NCBI GenBank assembly: GCA_031363085.1 | Contig: JANLTU010000013.1 | Coordinates: forward strand, 1 to 24,606 | Origin: UBA6921 sp031363085 | GTDB lineage: Bacteria > Pseudomonadota > Gammaproteobacteria > SG8-11 | DNA: 24,606 nt | Direction: 5' to 3' | Shown here: in pieces, positions 7,201-13,902 of the stretch | Layout of the letters: each line of letters starts with the position of its first letter | Position numbering within the stretch: the stretch's first letter is position 1 | Notes under the pieces: model-generated | The model's input: only the letters and a program-made list of their open reading frames with translations | Database searches by the model: none | What the model was told of the DNA's origin: nothing | Program-made: the position numbers and the translations under genes

Positions 7201-7818
7201 ATGGCTTTGCGTTTTCGTAAGCGGACGTATATCTCCGCCGTTGCAAGCGGCGGTGTCTTGGGCGTGGTGGCGGACGGCGCAGCCTTGCCGGTGGTCGATT
7301 TCGGCGTGTCGGCAGCGAACGCTCCAGCGCCGCAGGAATGCGTCGCATGCATTCTCGATTTTACCAGCGGTGCGTTTGATCGCTACGACAGCGCGGCCGA
7401 GGCGTGGCATTACACCGGTGGCGGTAAAATTACCATCAAGGGCAACGTGAAATTTTCCGATGATCCCACACTTGCGGATGTCACCAACGGCGCCACGCTG
7501 CTGTGGGGTACGTTCTCGCAAGCGGTCATCACTAAGTCAAGCACGGATACCTTTGAATTGCGCATTGCCATCGGCTCGTTTGCGGATAGTGCAGACATGT
7601 TGTTGTTCTATGGGGTGTCCAGCAACGTTGCTTACGAAGGCGGTTTGAATTTGAAACTCACGGCCCGTAACGACGCGCATTGTTTTGCGAGCGAAATCTA
7701 CGTTGAAATCCGCGAAGACTCGTATGTGCCGGTGGCGTTGCCCGCGACATTTTGGTTTTACGGCACAGGCATGGAGATGCTTTACCCGGTCGCACAGCGT
7801 CGGCGCGCGGCGGTATAA
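7201..7818 (+). CDS. Exported protein with degenerate VPLPA/PEP-CTERM-like C-terminal signal
   Basis: 205 aa; ATG 7201 follows a good site (AGAAGGGAG, 7186-7194). The N-terminus (residues 5-30) has basic residues then a mildly hydrophobic segment ending near ADGAALP, a possible signal peptide. The body is beta-rich by eye, with a CxxC pair (Cys47, Cys50) and one later Cys. The tail (residues ~175-205) reads VALPATFWFYGTGM, a hydrophobic stretch, then QRRRAAV, which parallels the VPLPA-CTERM plan (V-x-L-P-A, W/F-L/F-x-G-S/T-G, hydrophobic helix, Arg cluster). Family knowledge: such tails are processed by exosortases that accompany exopolysaccharide loci, and one lies downstream here. The helix is less hydrophobic than usual and no exosortase is in the window. 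Function of the body is unknown. Confidence 0.65.
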   Translation: MALRFRKRTYISAVASGGVLGVVADGAALPVVDFGVSAANAPAPQECVACILDFTSGAFDRYDSAAEAWHYTGGGKITIKGNVKFSDDPTLADVTNGATLLWGTFSQAVITKSSTDTFELRIAIGSFADSADMLLFYGVSSNVAYEGGLNLKLTARNDAHCFASEIYVEIREDSYVPVALPATFWFYGTGMEMLYPVAQRRRAAV

Positions 7819-7935
7819 CCGCAATATCCGCCATCGACGCATGGCGCGGTGGGTAGCGGATTGACATCTCGTCCTAACGAGTCTCCCTCCGTTACGTTTC
7901 GGCGTGCTCATTCGACGCCGGGATGCGATGCGCGC

Positions 7936-8025
7936 CTGTCACAAATTTTTAATCCCCTTGTAGTCAATTTGTTACTGCGCTGTCATCACGCGGTCACCGG
8001 CACTTGGCATGCTGGCGATCAATAT
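7936..8025 (+). promoter_or_regulatory. Six-half-site PhoB-type array upstream of the 825-aa gene
   Basis: Six half-sites in exact 11-bp register: TGTCA (7937), TTTAA (7948), TGTAG (7959), TGTTA (7970), TGTCA (7981) and GGTCA (7992). Three read as CTGTCACAAAT, CTGTCATCACG and CGGTCACCGGC, close to the PhoB half-site consensus. A tentative -10 lies in CAATAT (8020-8025), which would put the transcript start near 8030 and favour translation from ATG 8045 rather than 8009. This is the clearest array in the window. Confidence 0.62.
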
Positions 8026-8044
8026 CAAACACACGAGACATCGC

Positions 8045-10522
8045 ATGAGTCGCGTCCCGTTTTCATCACTGTTATGGCCGGCCAGTAACACACACACCCA
8101 AGAATCATCAGCTCCGCCCAATGCTGCAAGCGCTGCGGCGGCGTTTGGTGTTGACTTCAGCAGGTCCGAAGCGTTTGCCGCGTCACTGCCATTTGCGCCC
8201 GGTGACGTGACCGCCGGATCGGAAAGCGAGCTGCAAACCGCCGTCATCGGCGCCGGCGACCATGTTGATCTGCCGCTGCAAATTCGCCAATCCAATTATT
8301 TCGCGAATGTCATCAAACATGCGGCCGCGCAAGAAACTTCCAAGCGCGCGATTACCGCGATTGAACGCTACCTCGAAGACAACCCATCACAGGTTTGGGA
8401 AAACAGTTGGGTGCGTTTCCCGATCACGCACCTTAGCCCGCACGCTCTGCGTGTGCTCAATGAGGATTTGCGCGCGGTGCGCAGTGATGCACACAGCTTG
8501 GCGCGTTCCGACAAGCACAAGTTCTTTGTGCGTGATGAGCGCGGCACCGACTGTGCGCGGGTACCGATCAGTTACGTCCTGAAGCTTGCGCTTGCGCAAT
8601 TGCTCGGTGCGCAAGAACGCGTGCCGCGCACCATTTACCAGACCGCATATCGCTTGATGGACTACTTCATCAATGATCATTGCTCGCCGGAGACGCTGTC
8701 GTTTTTCGTCACGCCGCCGTCCGCGACGGCGGGGCCGGGTCGCGCCTTGGCGCGCGAAACGGCGAAGCGCTTCTTATTGACACATTTATTGTTGAGCTAC
8801 GCCGACGCGGCATTTTATCTGCGCGCCAGCGGGCAAAAGCCGCTGGTGTATTTTTCGCCGCTGACGCCGTCGCGCCAAAAGCAATTGAACGAATGCATTT
8901 CCGACGCGTACTACCGCGACTTGTTTTGCAGTCCGTGTCTGTCGGGCTGGGACAAGGGCGAGGAAAAATACCGCTATATGCGCCTGTGCCACGAAGTGCT
9001 CAGCCGCAGCCAGTTGAACGCGGTGACGAAACTGCGCGACGCCGGCATCATCACGCGCAACTTGGTGGTGTTGCCCAACACCTCGAATCTGAGCTTGTCA
9101 AATAACGGCACCCACGTCAGCCTCGGCAGTCTGCGCATCAAGCGTGCGCTGGAAACCGCAAATTCCGGCTTCGGTCCGGCGCACGAAAAATATTTCTCCG
9201 ACCTGGCGATCAAGATCATCGAGCATTTTCTGCCACTGTTTGTCGGCGCCTACAGCGCCGCGCCGCAACGCTTGAATTTCGCCGACTTCCACCCGGAAAC
9301 GATTCTCGGTTTTCTGCCGCATCAATTGGATTACACGCAGTTGCGCATGCTGTGGGGTCAATGGAAAGACAAGGCCAGCCTTAAGTTCTTCGGCTACGCG
9401 GTGTCGCCGCTCGGACCGGTCTGGATGGATCAAGCTCTGGCACGCGGCTTGATGCTGCGCGGCGACCATGTGCCGGACCGACGTCTGCTTGACTATTTGG
9501 TCGCGCTGGGCAGCACCGATCAAAGTCCGGCGTTGAACGGCCAACCCGGCAACAGCGAGCGTCTGAAAAATGATCTCGCCGACATGGGTGTCTTCGACGC
9601 ACGCATGTCGTTTTATATGTTTTACAAAGCGCGCGAACACGCCCATGTCGGCTATTCCGGTTTCGAGGCTCGCTACTACAGTCAGTTCCAGACCTTCGGC
9701 GCCGATATGACCAACGCCGTACAACTGCAAACGCTGGTCAACGCGCTTGCTTACCACTACATCCTCGGCGGCCACACGCATCACGCCGATATACCCGACA
9801 CGCGCGCGGTGGAAAGTGAACGTCGCCAAATCATGTTCGCAACCGCGATGGGGCTGTCGCATTTCTACGTGCGTCGCAACACCGAGAACGTGTTCCTGCG
9901 CGACGTTCTGCAGCACACGCAAAAGACACGAGCGAGTCGGCGTTACCGCAATCATTTAAAAGTCGAGATCGCCGATTATCGCGCCGCACTGCTCAAAAAA
10001 ATGCGCGTTGATGCGCCCGCGCTGATTGCGGTACACGACGCCGAGGCGCTGGTGAACGATGCGCTCGCACGTATCACCGAACCGGGTCGCGGCACGGCGG
10101 ATCGACTCACGCAGGCGATTCTGGCGGAGGCGGGCGCACGCACACCACGCCAATTGAGCGCCGCAGAATTCAATAGCGCCGCCGAAACGTATTATCGCGG
10201 CGCCTTGCGCGACGGCATGCTGGGCGAAGCGCTTGAGTGGTTCGCGGAAGACCTGCACGTGCTGGAGAACGCGAACGATCTTGACGCGGCGCAACGCCAG
10301 GCACTGCGCCATACCTTGACACATTCATCCGCGTCGGAATTCCTGCGCAGCGTCGCACCCGGAGTGCCGCGCTCGACCTTACCGCAGCGCGAGTTGCATA
10401 AATTGATCAGCCTGTTGCTGATCAGCATCGACTACGACACGCAGCATGCGCAGTCCACCGTCAACCAACGTGAGAATCAGGGAAATGATGCAACATCAGT
10501 ACGTGGATCGCAGCAGCGGTGA
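8045..10522 (+). CDS. Unrecognised 825-aa protein, first gene of the PSD/Lgt-like unit
   Basis: 825 aa from ATG 8045; ATG 8009 in the same frame would add 12 residues but overlaps the promoter array region. Neither start has a strong Shine-Dalgarno. No signal peptide and no convincing membrane helix are visible, so it is probably cytoplasmic. The first ~60 residues are Ala/Ser/Pro-rich and low in complexity. The rest is mixed alpha-rich sequence with scattered Cys (ECISD, LFCSPCLSGWD), a conspicuous GGHTHHADIP cluster near residue 580, and aromatic/basic stretches such as YYSQFQTFG. I do not recognise a domain or catalytic motif. Its 3' end overlaps the PSD-like gene by 38 bp, implying translational coupling and a joint role with the phospholipid-type enzymes downstream (inference). 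The long coherent frame and codon use like its neighbours make it a real gene. Confidence 0.85.
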   Translation: MSRVPFSSLLWPASNTHTQESSAPPNAASAAAAFGVDFSRSEAFAASLPFAPGDVTAGSESELQTAVIGAGDHVDLPLQIRQSNYFANVIKHAAAQETSKRAITAIERYLEDNPSQVWENSWVRFPITHLSPHALRVLNEDLRAVRSDAHSLARSDKHKFFVRDERGTDCARVPISYVLKLALAQLLGAQERVPRTIYQTAYRLMDYFINDHCSPETLSFFVTPPSATAGPGRALARETAKRFLLTHLLLSYADAAFYLRASGQKPLVYFSPLTPSRQKQLNECISDAYYRDLFCSPCLSGWDKGEEKYRYMRLCHEVLSRSQLNAVTKLRDAGIITRNLVVLPNTSNLSLSNNGTHVSLGSLRIKRALETANSGFGPAHEKYFSDLAIKIIEHFLPLFVGAYSAAPQRLNFADFHPETILGFLPHQLDYTQLRMLWGQWKDKASLKFFGYAVSPLGPVWMDQALARGLMLRGDHVPDRRLLDYLVALGSTDQSPALNGQPGNSERLKNDLADMGVFDARMSFYMFYKAREHAHVGYSGFEARYYSQFQTFGADMTNAVQLQTLVNALAYHYILGGHTHHADIPDTRAVESERRQIMFATAMGLSHFYVRRNTENVFLRDVLQHTQKTRASRRYRNHLKVEIADYRAALLKKMRVDAPALIAVHDAEALVNDALARITEPGRGTADRLTQAILAEAGARTPRQLSAAEFNSAAETYYRGALRDGMLGEALEWFAEDLHVLENANDLDAAQRQALRHTLTHSSASEFLRSVAPGVPRSTLPQRELHKLISLLLISIDYDTQHAQSTVNQRENQGNDATSVRGSQQR

Positions 10523-11528
10523 AGTGCGCAACGAGACGCTGTTTGCCGATAATTTGGTGAACATGCTGTATTCGTCGACACGCGAAAACGCGCCGCTGTT
10601 GTTCAAAGCGCTGACCGGCGCGCGCGTGTCGAGAGTGCTGGGATTCTTGAATTACGATCTTCGCCTGGGCGCGAAAATGTCGGGGCAGCAGACTTTTTTG
10701 CGCAAGCTTGGCGTCGACCTGCTCGAATGCCTGAAAGACCCGGCGTCGCTGGACACACCGCGCAAGGTCTTCGAACGCAAGATTCGCTATTGGACCTGCC
10801 GGCCGCTTCCTAGCAATCCGGACATCGTCGTGTCGCCGGCCGATGCGAAAGTATTGGTCGGTTCACTGCACGACCACTCGGCCTTGTATCTGAAAGACAA
10901 ATTCTTCGGCTTCGAAGAAATGCTTGGCCCTGACCGCAGGCACTGGCTCAGCGCATTCGCGGGTGGCGACTTCGCGGTGCTGCGCCTGACGCCTGAAAAA
11001 TATCACTACAACCACACGCCGGTCGCGGGCGAGGTGCGTGACATTTACGAAGTGGCGGGGCATTACCACTCGTGCAATCCGGGTGCGGTGGTGCTGGAAG
11101 CCACGCCCTATTCGAAGAACAAACGTAGCGTGACGATCATCGATACCGACGTCAAGGGCGGCACCGGTGTCGGCCTGGTCGCGATGATCGAAGTGGTCGC
11201 ACTGATGATCGGTAAAGTGGTGCAAGCGTACAGCGAGGATCGCTACGACGTGCCGCGCACGATCATTGCCGGTGACTTTCTGCAACGCGGCGTGCCGAAA
11301 AGTTTGTATCGCCCCGGATCAAGCACCGACGTGCTGTTGTTCCAGCCCGGACGTATCGCGTTCGACGCCGATCTGGTGCGTAACTTAGCGCGCACCGATG
11401 TCAGCAGCCGCTTCACTTTTGGATTCGGTGCGCCGCTGGTGGAAACCGACGTACAGGTTCGTTCGTCCATCGGCGTTGCCACCCGCAGCGTGAATCAACT
11501 GCAAATAAGGAGGATTCGACATGCTTGA
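10485..11528 (+). CDS. Phosphatidylserine decarboxylase-family protein
   Basis: 347 aa from ATG 10485 (ATG 10488 equally possible; ATG 10446 would lengthen the overlap with the previous gene). Motifs of the PSD family are in order: SPADAK with the catalytic Asp at ~120; FAVLRLTPEKYHYNHTPV with His174/His177, corresponding to the family's YHRxHxPV; NKRSVTIIDTD and GGTGVGLVAMIEV matching the family's conserved core; and RPGSSTDVLLFQPG near residue 280, the Gly-Ser site where PSD cleaves itself to form the pyruvoyl cofactor. Family reaction: phosphatidylserine to phosphatidylethanolamine plus CO2 at the membrane. The ~110-residue N-terminal part lacks an obvious membrane anchor. Being in an operon with an unknown gene and an Lgt-like gene suggests a dedicated rather than housekeeping PSD; a different carboxylated substrate is possible. 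Confidence 0.85.
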   Translation: MMQHQYVDRSSGEVRNETLFADNLVNMLYSSTRENAPLLFKALTGARVSRVLGFLNYDLRLGAKMSGQQTFLRKLGVDLLECLKDPASLDTPRKVFERKIRYWTCRPLPSNPDIVVSPADAKVLVGSLHDHSALYLKDKFFGFEEMLGPDRRHWLSAFAGGDFAVLRLTPEKYHYNHTPVAGEVRDIYEVAGHYHSCNPGAVVLEATPYSKNKRSVTIIDTDVKGGTGVGLVAMIEVVALMIGKVVQAYSEDRYDVPRTIIAGDFLQRGVPKSLYRPGSSTDVLLFQPGRIAFDADLVRNLARTDVSSRFTFGFGAPLVETDVQVRSSIGVATRSVNQLQIRRIRHA

Positions 11529-12570
11529 AACTCTGTTCGTCCTGGGTCTTGGCTCGACATTATTCGGATTTTTGTGGTGGGGATTTCGCACGCTGCCGAA
11601 CGAACGTTGGCAAATCGTTGCGACCATTCCGTGGAGCAAGGAAAATGGCCGGTGGCGCGGTCTGAATCTAACCTACTACGGATTGTTTTCCGCAACCGCA
11701 CACGTACTCGCCGTGGCCGTGTTCATCTTGTTGCTTTCCGCGTTGGCGGTTCCCGCAGTCGCAACGCTCACCCTGGTGGCACTCACGCTCGCCGCGTGTG
11801 TACCGGCGTCGAGCATGGTTGCGCGCCTCGTGGAAAAGAAGCTTCATACCTTCTCAGTCGCGGGCGCTTTTTTTGTTGGGGTCCTGGTCGTGCCGCCGAT
11901 TTTACTTTTCATTAACAACACCCTCGGCCTGCGCTACGGTTTTGCGGTTGCGTATTTGCCGTCGATGGCGGCGATTGTCATTGCGTATGCGTTCGGCGAA
12001 GGTCTGGGTCGGCTGGCCTGCATCAGCTTCGGCTGCTGTTATGGAAAAGCGTTGGAGCAGACCGCGCCGTGGGTGCAGAAGTTATTCTCGCGCTGGCATT
12101 TTATTTTTCTGGGTGAAACCAAAAAAATTGCATACGCCAGCGGCATGCATGGAGTCAAAGTTGTTCCGGTGCAAGGCATGACGGCGATCCTCTACGTGGT
12201 CGCCGCACTGCTGGGCACCGCGCTGTTTTTCGCCGGCCAGTACAGCGCCGCATTTATTACGACCCTGCTCATTACGCAACTGTGGCGCGCGTTCTCCGAA
12301 ACGCTGCGTGCGGATTATCGCGGTACCGGTCGCTTGTCGGTATATCAGATCATGGCACTCGCGGCGTCGGCTTATGCGTTCGTATTGAATGCCTGGTTCG
12401 CCGATGCCGGCGTAGCGCGTGCCGACTTGAGTGCCGGCCTTGCCGTTTTTTGGCGACCCGCCACGCTGCTGTGCTTGCAAGCGCTGTGGTTGGCGATGTT
12501 TCTGTACACCGGGCGCAGCTCGGTCACCGAAGCGGACGTGTCGTTCCGTGTGTGCCGGGAAAAAATCTAA
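11521..12570 (+). CDS. Prolipoprotein diacylglyceryl transferase (Lgt)-like membrane protein
   Basis: 349 aa; ATG 11521 has a near-perfect site TAAGGAGG (11506-11513) and overlaps the PSD stop by 8 bp. About eight hydrophobic segments indicate an inner-membrane protein. Lgt-like landmarks: TYYGLFSATAHV (~51-62) resembling the family's xYGL segment; FGEGLGRLACISFGCCYGK (~158-176) matching the GRxGCFxxGCCYG signature with the key Arg at 164; VKVVPVQGMTAILY resembling HPTQLYE; and WRAFSETLRADYRGTGRLS (~255-273) matching the E-xx-R-x-D-x-x-G-x-LS end motif. The HGG motif carrying the catalytic-type His of E. coli Lgt is not apparent. Lgt moves a diacylglyceryl group from phosphatidylglycerol to a lipobox Cys. 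This is probably a paralogue with another acceptor rather than the housekeeping enzyme; it partners the PSD-like protein by context. Confidence 0.8.
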   Translation: MLETLFVLGLGSTLFGFLWWGFRTLPNERWQIVATIPWSKENGRWRGLNLTYYGLFSATAHVLAVAVFILLLSALAVPAVATLTLVALTLAACVPASSMVARLVEKKLHTFSVAGAFFVGVLVVPPILLFINNTLGLRYGFAVAYLPSMAAIVIAYAFGEGLGRLACISFGCCYGKALEQTAPWVQKLFSRWHFIFLGETKKIAYASGMHGVKVVPVQGMTAILYVVAALLGTALFFAGQYSAAFITTLLITQLWRAFSETLRADYRGTGRLSVYQIMALAASAYAFVLNAWFADAGVARADLSAGLAVFWRPATLLCLQALWLAMFLYTGRSSVTEADVSFRVCREKI

Positions 12571-12595
12571 TTTTTCTGCTGCTGTTACGCAGCGC

Positions 12596-12674
12596 CGACA
12601 TGATGAGTTCATCGTGTTAACACCCGTCTGTAATGCGAGTTTCATTTAATTGTCATTAATAGATGGCACATTAA
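12596..12674 (+). promoter_or_regulatory. Candidate PhoB-type array upstream of the RHH gene
   Basis: Half-sites in an 11-bp register: CGACA (12596), GTTCA (12607), TAACA (12618), TGTAA (12629), TTTCA (12640) and TGTCA (12651). The core CTGTAAT, then TTTCATTTAAT and TGTCATTAATA, is convincing; the first three units are weaker. A possible -10 (CATTAA, 12669-12674) is 18 bp after the start of the last half-site. No intrinsic terminator for the upstream Lgt-like gene is visible in 12571-12734. Confidence 0.52.
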
Positions 12675-12734
12675 CGCTTGAGTTTGAAGTTGCACTTGCC
12701 GGCGGATTGATTGCACACCGAAGGAATGAAAGCT

Positions 12735-13193
12735 ATGGAATTACGAAAACAAAATATCTCGCTGCGCATGAGCAGTGTCGATCTGCGCAAGATAAAAATG
12801 CTCGCCTCGCGTTTGTATGCGCGCGATTCGGATGTGTTTCGTTTTGCGATCAAGACGGCGCTCGCGCGTTTGGCGCCGTTGCACGAGTTGAACGCAAAGG
12901 GCGTGGAATTATTGCCGCTGTTTACGGAATTCGGAGCGGAGCTCACCCACTATTTTGAGCTCGATACCGAACGCCTGGAAACCATTGTCAATGCCGGATT
13001 AAGCGACACCGTGAAGCGGGTGGAGCGTCGCGATCTTGAGCTGTTGGCACTGGTGGGTCAGGAGGAGAATTACGCCATGCTCAAGCTGCGTGAGCTGATA
13101 CAGCGACCGGTCAATGAGGCCGACGGCATTGCCTCGATGCTGCGCGAATATCTGTTCGACAAATACTTCGTGACGACGCCAGTGCGCTCTTGA
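12735..13193 (+). CDS. Ribbon-helix-helix-type DNA-binding protein
   Basis: 152 aa from ATG 12735, which has AAGGAA at 12721-12726, 8 nt upstream; the in-frame ATG 12726 and TTG 12711 lack room for a site. Residues ~5-50 fit a ribbon-helix-helix fold: a short strand (NISLRMS), helix A (VDLRKIKMLASRLYA) and helix B (SDVFRFAIKTALARL). The C-terminal ~100 residues are helical and acidic, with no known effector domain recognised; they may serve oligomerisation. Such proteins are dimeric repressors or co-activators binding the major groove with the beta-ribbon. It is alone between two Pho-like arrays and directly before the exopolysaccharide operon, so it is a natural candidate regulator of that operon or of itself (inference). 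Confidence 0.75.
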   Translation: MELRKQNISLRMSSVDLRKIKMLASRLYARDSDVFRFAIKTALARLAPLHELNAKGVELLPLFTEFGAELTHYFELDTERLETIVNAGLSDTVKRVERRDLELLALVGQEENYAMLKLRELIQRPVNEADGIASMLREYLFDKYFVTTPVRS

Positions 13194-13238
13194 GTCGGAA
13201 AATACGCATCACACCGCGCCGTGCAAAATAAAAACCAG

Positions 13239-13282
13239 CGACATCACGTTGCCATAAAAGCGTCACAGAGCTTCGCTATCGT
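13239..13282 (+). promoter_or_regulatory. Candidate Pho-box promoter of the exopolysaccharide operon
   Basis: Half-sites CGACA (13239), TGCCA (13250, in TTGCCATAAAA) and CGTCA (13261, in GCGTCACAGAG) in an 11-bp register, with a -10-like TATCGT at 13277-13282. The 16-bp distance from the last half-site to the -10 equals that of E. coli phoA as I recall it. A leader of about 50 nt precedes GTG 13339. The rest of 13194-13338 shows nothing else. Confidence 0.5.
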
Positions 13283-13338
13283 AACGAAACTGAAATGTAC
13301 TACCTTTTACGACGAATCATAGAAAGAGAGTCACCGCT

Positions 13339-13902
13339 GTGAATAAGCAATGGGTGTGGATGGGATGTGCAGTGTTACTGATGGTCAATGCGGCAAGAGC
13401 TGAAGATGTTTTTCCGCGCGGCGCCTACCGCGTGCAACCCGGCGATATATTGCAGGTATCGGTGTGGCGTGAACCTGACATGCAGTTAGAAACCGTGGTG
13501 CGCCCGGACGGCGGGATCTCGGTACCGCTGGTGGGCGAAGTGAGCGCAAAGGGCAAGACCGTGGATGAGTTGCGTAGTGAATTGACGCAGCGCCTCGCGC
13601 GCTTCATGCCCGACATGGCGGTGAACGTGTCGATCAAGCAGTTGCTGGGTAACAAGGTTTACGTCATCGGCAAGGTGAACCGGCCGGGTGAATTCGTGCT
13701 TAACACCGATATCGACGTGATGCAGGCGCTGAGCATGGCGGCGGGCACGGCCAAGTTCGCGGATCTGAAAGACATCAAGATTTTGCGCCGCAATCAAACC
13801 GAACAGCAGGTGTTCAATTTTGATTACCGCGAAGTCGAGGCGGGTGAAAATCTGGATCAAAACATCGTGCTGCACAGCGGCGATGTCGTTGTGGTGCCGT
13901 GA
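13339..13902 (+). CDS. Wza/EpsE-type polysaccharide export protein
   Basis: 187 aa from GTG 13339, with AAGAGAG (13324-13330) 8 nt upstream. Signal peptide ~1-21 (ending NAARA before ED), with no lipobox Cys at the cleavage site, so it is probably a soluble periplasmic rather than lipoprotein form. The N-terminal export domain is clear (YRVQPGDILQVSVWREPDM, VRPDGGISVPLVGEV, ending near residue 105), followed by a single SLBB-like domain (KVYVIGKVNRPGEF...VMQALSMAAG). It is much shorter than E. coli Wza (about 380 aa) and lacks its C-terminal outer-membrane helix. The next gene encodes a beta-barrel that overlaps by 4 bp, so the outer-membrane pore is likely a separate subunit. Confidence 0.9.
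   Translation: MNKQWVWMGCAVLLMVNAARAEDVFPRGAYRVQPGDILQVSVWREPDMQLETVVRPDGGISVPLVGEVSAKGKTVDELRSELTQRLARFMPDMAVNVSIKQLLGNKVYVIGKVNRPGEFVLNTDIDVMQALSMAAGTAKFADLKDIKILRRNQTEQQVFNFDYREVEAGENLDQNIVLHSGDVVVVP

Noticed and set aside
8009..8044. Earlier ATG for the 825-aa protein
   Set aside because: It lies only 12 bp past the last good half-site, before the likely -10, so it would probably not be in the transcript; it cannot be fully excluded.
9098..9955. Long minus-strand frame (285 codons) within the 825-aa gene
   Set aside because: It is a GC-rich codon shadow of the + strand gene, rich in Arg/His/Gln, with no motif or ribosome site.
12664..12680. Sigma-54 promoter (TGGCAC...GC) before the RHH gene
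   Set aside because: The -24 GG and -12 GC are one base off the required spacing, and the -12 element is poor. No good sigma-54 site was seen before the other units.
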